Below the pieces are notes generated by a model. It was given only the letters and a program-made list of their open reading frames with translations. It had not been told where the DNA came from and ran no database searches. Below are positions 57,960-64,000 of a DNA stretch of 64,000 bases, piece by piece (the first letter of the stretch is position 1; every line of letters starts with the position of its first letter). Source of the stretch: Cryptomeria japonica (lineage: Eukaryota > Streptophyta > Pinopsida > Cupressales > Cupressaceae); assembly GCF_030272615.1 (NCBI RefSeq), contig NC_081412.1, positions 665,428,352-665,492,351 of the forward strand, written 5' to 3'. A program made the translations under genes and the position numbers.

Positions 57960-58300
57960 TACTGCAGATTCTTCTTGAGATACTCAAACTGGGAGATTTG
58001 CACCTTGTTCTTTTTACAATGTTCTCGAAAATCGAAAGAATCTTCAAGGGAAGGTTCCCTGTGATCAATATCTTTGTCAGATTTACTTGATGGTCCTGGT
58101 TCTTCTTTGTTTTTCTTCCTGGATAAGATTCACTTAGGAATATCTTCTGCTTCTTTATCTTTGGTAGCATTTTTAGTTTTTTCTTCTAATTTATGGTGCC
58201 AATTCTTTGTAAAGACATTACAAGAATGATTGTTAATGTCACTCTCTTTCTCATCTTCCTCACCAGACTCATTCTAAAAAGTTAACTATAGATGAACCAA
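57960..58300 (-). other. Gag-protease linker of the gypsy element
   Basis: Lys/Glu/Ser-rich text in broken frames (for example SLEDSFDFREHCKKNKVQIS), joining gag to protease. Confidence 0.5.
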
Positions 58301-60093
58301 ACTATTGATTAGTTTCATCTTCAGTATATTCTTCAATCTTTTCATTGGTTTGATTCATCTGCATAAACCGAGTCATTTTAGGGCATGAAGTTCCATCATG
58401 ATCTGTTGTGAGGTGAAAGTCACACATTGCAGTAGTTTGGTGATTACTTGTGGATGGATGTTCAATGGCCAACCTTGGTGTTGGAGCAGGAAGATTTGGT
58501 TGCCGATTTTGTTGATAAGGAATATAATTCCTCCTAGGAATATCTTGATACAAAGGTGGTGTATTTTGTGGCAATTGTTTCCTCAACTGGAGCAAATCAT
58601 TGGCTAACTTTTGAACCATTAGATCAATGGTTGTAGGGTTGAATTGTTGCGTCTTTCCTTTTTCCAATTCCTTATTCCAATTTCCTGCACTCAATAAGTC
58701 ATCTTCAACCTCAATAGCTAGCCTTTGTGTTGCTGCAAGATCAACAACTCGTCCTCGCCTTATTTGGAAACTTATATCAAGAGGTTGTGCATTAATAAAG
58801 AAACACTTTTGATTTTCCTCCGTGGGTCTCTTATCAACTGCAAGTCTATAGACAAGTTTGTTGAATCATGCCACAAATTCTCTCATAGTTCATGCACTTG
58901 TTTTTTCATCTGAGTCAACTGTGCAAGAAGCAAGTGCCCATCATCAACAATTTTGAACCTGTCTTCAATTTTTTGTATTAGAGTCGCCCAATTATTAACA
59001 GAACCTGTCGAGAGTTGATTAAACCATTCAATTGTGGTGTCAATAAGAGTTTCAATAAATAATTGAACAAAAACATCTTCATATTGAACTCCAAGGATTG
59101 CACATACGGTAAAGAAAGCATTGATGTGATCTTATGCAGAAACTTTTCCATCTCCTAAAAATTTTGGAAGATTCTTTCTTGAGCCAGTTGGCAAGTCATG
59201 TAACTGATTTCCCAAAGCCAAAGGACCTATGGCAGCACCCCAGGGAACTGGTGGAGGATTATGTTGCATGACTGGTGGTACAAAATTAATAAAAAGAGGA
59301 GGAAGTAAGGTGGTGAATATATACTTGCTTTCTTTGGAGAAGAAGATCTACTAGTAGACCTAACTTTCTTTTTATGGGAAATGAAAGGTGTTGAAAATTT
59401 GATCTTATCTAGTTCATCAAAATTAGGATCAACAAGTCCCTTACTCCTATCACCTCTGGTATATCTTTTGCTTGCCAGTGTACTTATTGATTATTTTGCT
59501 TCAGTTGATCTTGTATGTGCTGAAAATTTTGCCTATTGCGCCTTGGAATTACAATGATTCTTTCAATGACGATCAACTCTTGTCCAATAGGTACTCTCCT
59601 GAGAAGGTCACCAAAATTTCCTTCTTCAACCAACACTTAATGTACTTGCTAATATTCTTGATCACTTTTACAACTCTTCCATGCAAGCCTATTGAACTGT
59701 GATATTACATCCTCTTGTTAAGCTTGCACCCAATTAAGATTTGGTTGTAAGACAGGTGGATTATGACAATTCGGGACCATAACTAGTTACAAACACAATA
59801 TCTTATATTCTAGGTTGTCTTTGAATTTGATGTTGATTAAATTCAACAACTGGGTTTATTCCTAGGAACACAAAAGGAAATCCTTCAACCGCTCTTTCAA
59901 ACACCACCACTGGATTTCTAGCTTGTCTTTGTTCTTCTTCCAGAATTAAGCTTACTCTCTCATATTCAACTCGATTTCTTCTATTTCTCCAAGCTAAAGT
60001 ATCTAGCTATGAAACTATATTTTCTTGCTTGGCTTGAACCCAATTAAGATGCAGTTGAAATATAGGAAACACATTTTCATGCGGAAGAACCAT
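58300..60093 (-). pseudogene. Gypsy gag
   Basis: ATG at 60,093 (MVLPHENVFPIFQLHLNWVQ). The N-terminal part includes VVVFERAVEGFPFVFLGINP. The Retrotrans_gag capsid core follows: LPKFLGDGKVSA (about 59,170), DHINAFFTVCAILGVQYEDV, TIEWFNQLSTGSVNNWATLI and FKIVDDGHLLLAQLTQMKKQ. The C-terminal part has QPLDISFQIRRGRVVDLAAT and a Pro/Gln-rich tail ending in a single CCHC-like remnant, CDFHLTTDHDGTSCP. Gag would form particles and bind RNA. Several stops, for example near 59,135 and 60,010. Confidence 0.8.
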
Positions 60094-60148
60094 CTTTATT
60101 CATGGCAGGCTAAAAGAAAGAAAATATCAAAGCGACCGTCTTCTTGTT

Positions 60149-60170
60149 TTGGTTCCCAGTAGAGTTGCCA
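60149..60170 (-). promoter_or_regulatory. Primer-binding site of the minus-strand gypsy element
   Basis: Minus strand reads TTGGCAACTCTACTGGGAAC just after the LTR end, the 'TGGCGACTCCGCTGGGGA'-type primer site of plant gypsy elements with several transitions. The exact tRNA is not assigned. Confidence 0.6.
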
Positions 60171-60176
60171 AAAATC

Positions 60177-60309
60177 TATTAGTAAACAGATTTGCCACTT
60201 CAAAATATTCTACTATGTGCCCAATGGAAGAGTGACAAAAAGTTCCCAATAGTTGGATAGATCGTTTGTTGAAACACGATCTTCCTCTGTATTTGAGAGG
60301 GGCAGCTCC
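60177..60309 (-). repeat. 5' LTR remnant of the gypsy element
   Basis: 133 bp matching the 3' LTR at 47,352-47,490 with few differences; cut at 60,310 by the copia LTR. Confidence 0.8.
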
Positions 60310-61798
60310 TGTTGGCATTACAGTAAGAAAGATTGTTGATATTCAGTAAGGATATTGAGAAGGTTGTTGAAGATTATTTTATATAACTGAAGAAGGATGA
60401 TAACTATCTTTATAACATTATTTTGTCATTGATGTCAAGAAATTGATTATCTGATTCAGTATGATGTTGCCATATCTTGAGAAGATTGATTAGAAGAGAA
60501 TTAAGATGTCGGTAAAAGACACAAAAAGAATGTGATAAATATGGGAAGAAATAAGTTATTCAATGGGCAACTATTACCGAGTTAGACAATGATGAGATCA
60601 TGATGTTTAGATTGTTTTGGTATCCTACATATGTTGTTAATTGTAAGGTTAATACTATACTATGTCACCGAGCAAAGAACCTAGTCGGTAAACCCTAAGG
60701 AACCTAGTTGGTAAACCCTAAGGTTATCAATATCGGTTAATGAAGGCGAAAAGTCTACCGAGTAAAGTTTAGTATTTACTAAGTTGCAACTGAGTTATGA
60801 CTGTACACATGGGATGGATAAAAGTATTATTTAATGAAGGAGAATGATTAGCTGGAGATATATAAATGATTGGTATGTCTTGAATGAAGTCTATTAAAAG
60901 ATCTATGGCGAAGGAAAATCAGCAGGAAGATCTATAGTGCATATTGAACCGTAATAACCTTGTGCAAGTTCCAAGAAATGATTGCAAGTCCCGAGGAAAG
61001 GTAAAACATTTTCAAATCGAAAGGATAAATTGAACCTAGTCAAGTTTGAAGATCTGCTGGCTAATACTGATCATGGGAAATGTGATCAAGGAGATTAAGA
61101 GGTTAGCAATTGTTTATAAATAAGGAATTGTTGATAAACAATGTATGCGGGCAAGTGTAAGTACAGGGATGCTACATAGTGATTACCGAGCTCAAAAGCT
61201 TGAAGACCTATTTGATTAATAGTGTAGAGATCCCAGCAGAGGGACAAGCTAAGTCCTATGACTAAATTGCTTTGAGCAAATAAGAATCTGCTTTAGCATT
61301 TTAGATGTGAAGTTGCAGATAGATTTTTATTACTGTTATTTTGTAGGTGACAGAAAATCTCTTAACTAAGTGGACTTAACAGTCTTATATGTAAACCCTC
61401 TAGCAAGGTAACATTCTAAATGAGTGTTTGAAATCCTTTGACAAGGTCACTTCTAACAAAGTGAAGATCCTAATAGATCTGAGGGAAATCCCTTAACTGG
61501 GTCACATCTAGCAATGTGTTTGTAATCTAGAAGAGTATATTTCTTAGTGGGTCCGAAATCCCATAGTGGTATTTCCCTATTTGGGTTTCCATGTTAAATC
61601 TAGTGTTATGAGTGTTATTATGATTATGTGTTCATAAGTTTGCATGTTTAGCAGTTTTTGGTTAAGTTGCTGAAGTATATGTTATCGAGGTTGAATCTAT
61701 TGATTTTATGGAAGTTTAAATTTGTATGATTAACCCCCCCCCCTCTCATCTTGTTAGCTATTGGCATCTGTACTTTACATCAAGTATCAGAACTATCA
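60310..61798 (+). repeat. 5' LTR of the right-hand copia element
   Basis: Starts TGTTGGCATTACAG and ends CAGAACTATCA. Contains TTGTCATTGATGTCAA (60,423-60,438), ATCCCTTAACTGGGTC-type repeats (61,370-61,510), CCCTATTTGGGTTTCCATG and a poly-C tract near 61,735. Confidence 0.85.
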
Positions 61799-61800
61799 AT

Positions 61801-61812
61801 TGGTATCAGAGC
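61801..61812 (+). promoter_or_regulatory. Primer-binding site (initiator tRNA-Met)
   Basis: TGGTATCAGAGC, a perfect copia-type site two bases after the LTR end. Confidence 0.9.
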
Positions 61813-61862
61813 TATGGACTCTAGAAGAAAAGTTTAAAGGTACTTGAGGCAAAGATCCGAAG

Positions 61863-62975
61863 ATGTATAAAAGGGATGCATCGAAGTTGAACAAGTCAAG
61901 TTTCTCCACATGGCAGAAAAGGATGAAGCTGCACTTATTAGGAATTGGAGAATATGCAATATATTATCTGGAGAATGATTACATTGCACCGAGCACCAAC
62001 CCTATGACCTTGGAAGAGATTAAGGCAAAGCAAGAACATATTCAAGCTATGATTGAAATTACATCAGCATTAACTGACTCAAATTTTCATGATCTAGAAG
62101 GCTATAATGATGCAAAAGCAATGTGGACTAAGCTCATATCTGTGTATGGAGGTGATGAACATGTTCAAAGAGCAAAAGTAGATAGTCTGAGAGGACAAGT
62201 TGAATCCATGAAAATGAATGAAGGTGAGAACATAACCCAATAAAGTACAAGACTAAAGGAGATTGTCAATCAAATTAAAGAGGCAGGTGGAACTATTGAA
62301 GAAAAGGATATAACAAGTAAGTTGTTGAGAACCCTTCTACCAGCTTATGCTATTCGAGTCTCTGCAATCAATGAATTGAGGTCTGTACCTAACATGCCAG
62401 TTTCTTTGGATGTTACTATTGGTAAGATACATGCATTTGAGTTAAGTAATTTTGATAATAGTGGGTCTTTGGTAAATAAAGTAGGATATGCATTCAGTTC
62501 TTTTCATATTGGTGAATCTGATGATTACAATGATAGAATGAGTAAGTACTCTGAAGGAGATCACAGTGGAGCAAGTAAAAGATTTCGCAAGAAGATGGAA
62601 AAAGTGCACAAACTATATGAGGAAATCAAGAAGCAAGAAGAATTTGAAGCATTATTAGCCAGAAGGTTACCAAGGGGAAAAGGTAAGTATAAAGGAAAGC
62701 TACCTTTAAAATGTTTCAATTGTGATAAAATAGGACATATGGCTTCTAAATACCCTAACAAAGAATCTAGTGAAAAGAGAGAATACCGAGAGAACAAGAA
62801 GAAAGATAACCAATACAGAGGACATCGAGACTTCGGAAGGAGAGATAGAAAGACATGTCTAGTAGCTGATGAGAAATCCAATGATGATGAATCTGATGAA
62901 ACTGATCCTGAGGAAGTTGTTTATGTGGCTATTAAGGATGGATCTGATGAGGAAAGGTATAAAGAAAAAGCCTTA
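61863..62975 (+). pseudogene. Copia gag (capsid and zinc knuckle)
   Basis: Starts near 61,863. LNKSSFSTWQKRMKLHLLGI and the UBN2-type core EHIQAMIEITSALTDSNFHD, VYGGDEHVQRAKVDSLRGQV are intact; a TAA at 62,241 interrupts, then KLLRTLLPAYAIRVSAINEL continues. Arg-rich ARRLPRGKGKYKGKLPLKC leads into a knuckle CFNCDKIGHMASKYP whose last Cys is Tyr. An acidic/basic tail (KSNDDESDETDPEEVVYVA) follows. In frame with protease, as expected for a single polyprotein. Confidence 0.9.
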
Positions 62976-64000
62976 ATATCTCACATAAATAATAATGATT
63001 CTTGGATCATAGATAGTGGATTTTCACATCATATGACAGGTGATAAACACAATTTTGTTAAATTAGAAGACTATGATGGAGGCTATGTAAGATTTGGTAA
63101 TGATGCACCATGTTAGGTAAAAGGTAAAGGATCTATAATACTTCTTGACGATGCTAAATGTGATGATGTATATTGGGTTGAAGGTTTGAAATACAATTTG
63201 TTGAGTGTAGAACAACTAAACAATACAGGATACCGAATAGAATTTCAGAAAGGAATTATCAAAGATCATGACAAGCATGGAAAGTTAGTTGCTACCGGGA
63301 CACAAACAAAAGGTAACACATTTCATCTTGACTCAACTAGGAACAAGTGTCTTTATGCAAAGATAGATGATACCTGGTTATGGCATAAAAGGTTTTGTCA
63401 TGTAAATTTTGATAATCTTATCAAAATAAGTAAGAAGCACTGAGTAAGAGGTCTACTGAGTCTGGAAAAACTTGAGAATGCTATGTGTCGAGGATGCCAG
63501 ATGGGTAAGATGACAAGATCAAGCTTTACAAGTAAGTCCTACACTTCTAAAGGAATTTTAGATCTAGTACATACTGATCTTTGTGGTCCTATGAAAGTTC
63601 AAAGTTATTATGGTGATAAATATTTCATATTATTTGTGGATGATTACTCAAGGATGATGTCAGTCATGTTTTTAAAAGAAAAATCAGAAGCTTTTCAAAT
63701 GTTCAAGTGGTACAAGGCAAGAGTTGAAAATGAAACAGGAAGACAACTGAAATGTCTTGGATCTGATAGAGAAGGAGAATTCACTTCTGATGAATTTAAC
63801 TTATTTTGCAATGATCATAGTATAAAGAGGCAAGCATCTGCACCGAGAACACCTCAGCAAAATGGGATAGCCAAGAGAAGAAATAGATCAATTGTGGATT
63901 GTGCCAAAACCCTGATGATAGAAAAGAGGGTACCTCAAACATTTTGGAGAGAAGTAATCAACGCTGCAGTTTACACCCTGAATTGAGTTCAACTGAAGAA
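62976..64000 (+). pseudogene. Copia protease and integrase (partial)
   Basis: Protease SWIIDSGFSHHMTGDKHNFV (about 63,000) keeps Asp-Ser-Gly. Integrase zinc-binding region: WHKRFCHVNFDNL and CRGCQMGKM. Core: first Asp in HTDLCGPMKVQ, second in GSDREGEFTSDEF; in the third block APRTPQQNGIAKRRN the catalytic Glu is Lys. Stops at 63,114, 63,441 and near 63,983. The reading continues beyond the window, so reverse transcriptase and RNase H are not seen. Confidence 0.9.

Larger units (their letters stand above)
47352..60309 (-). mobile_element. Long Ty3/gypsy element with an accessory ORF (minus strand)
   Basis: Read on the minus strand: the truncated 5' LTR end (60,309-60,177), a primer-binding site, gag, protease, an RNase H, reverse transcriptase, a second RNase H, integrase, 2.3 kb of non-coding DNA, an accessory ORF of about 1,000 codons and a 3' LTR (to 47,352). 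About 150 bp of the two LTR ends are clearly alike (GATTTGNCACTTCAAAATAT, GGAAGAGTGACAAAAA). A copia LTR enters the 5' LTR at 60,310. Tat/Athila-like by size and by the extra 3' gene. All genes carry stops. Confidence 0.85.
60310..64000 (+). mobile_element. Ty1/copia element, 5' part (runs off the window)
   Basis: 5' LTR, primer-binding site, gag, protease and the first half of integrase are in the window. It is inserted in the 5' LTR of the minus-strand gypsy element and is younger than it. Related to, but not the same family copy as, the 24-kb element: the gag, protease and integrase texts are alike but clearly diverged. Fewer stops than the 24-kb copy. Confidence 0.9.

Noticed and set aside
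1..64000. tRNA, rRNA or snRNA genes
   Set aside because: No cloverleaf with A/B boxes or rRNA core sequence was noticed. TGGTATCAGAGC sites are primer-binding sites complementary to tRNA, not tRNA genes.

Overview
The window is plant nuclear DNA made almost entirely of decayed, nested retrotransposons, satellites and microsatellites. Every recognisable protein relates to a plant mobile element, apart from a broken LRR receptor-like gene at 2.2-3.5 kb and one unassigned reading frame at 43.3 kb. The high A+T content, the deep nesting, the long gypsy elements with extra genes and the lack of any intact host gene suggest a very large seed-plant genome, perhaps a gymnosperm. That placement is inference; no sequence here identifies a species. 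I found no rRNA, tRNA, CRISPR array or intact gene.

Layout. 0-3.5 kb: fragments of a pogo/Tigger-like transposase, a copia gag-protease and an LRR receptor-like gene. 3.5-15 kb: gene-free sequence with at least two LTR remnants (5.8-7.1 kb; 12.1-13.0 kb, minus strand), a GC-rich minisatellite and long CA/TA/TG microsatellites. 15-19.3 kb: an array of palindromic repeats (about 505 bp) interrupted by a 5'-truncated LINE with a 17-bp target-site duplication. That LINE carries an extra long reading frame downstream of its RNase H domain. 19.5-21.1 kb: an unassigned HTH-containing transposase-like pseudogene. 22.4-24.0 kb: CT microsatellites and a minisatellite built on CATATGACCCCTTAGG.

24.0-42.2 kb is a nest. 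A copia element with a single LTR sits inside the minisatellite, which resumes in register at 41.87 kb. Its reverse transcriptase is broken twice. The first break is a non-autonomous LTR element (28,723-35,407; two LTRs, target duplications, a coiled-coil/zinc-knuckle gag and a second very long unknown ORF, no pol). The second is a gypsy fragment (35,798-40,912) carrying integrase, a 3' LTR and an antisense plant-mobile-domain gene with an apparent intron.

42.2-47.0 kb holds the unassigned 43.3-kb frame, a gypsy protease remnant on the minus strand and a 265-bp satellite. 47.35-60.31 kb is a long minus-strand gypsy element with the order gag, protease, RNase H, reverse transcriptase, RNase H, integrase, followed by an accessory ORF of about 1,000 codons before the 3' LTR. 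Its 5' LTR is cut by a second copia element (60,310 to the window end) whose gag-pol runs off the edge.

The recurring theme is accessory genes. The LINE, the non-autonomous LTR element, the minus-strand gypsy and the plus-strand gypsy each carry a long non-replicative ORF in their 3' part. Three of these have a similar layout (a globular domain with a TG[LM]xxxG-type turn, then a charged coiled-coil tail). This is the best candidate here for an undescribed system.
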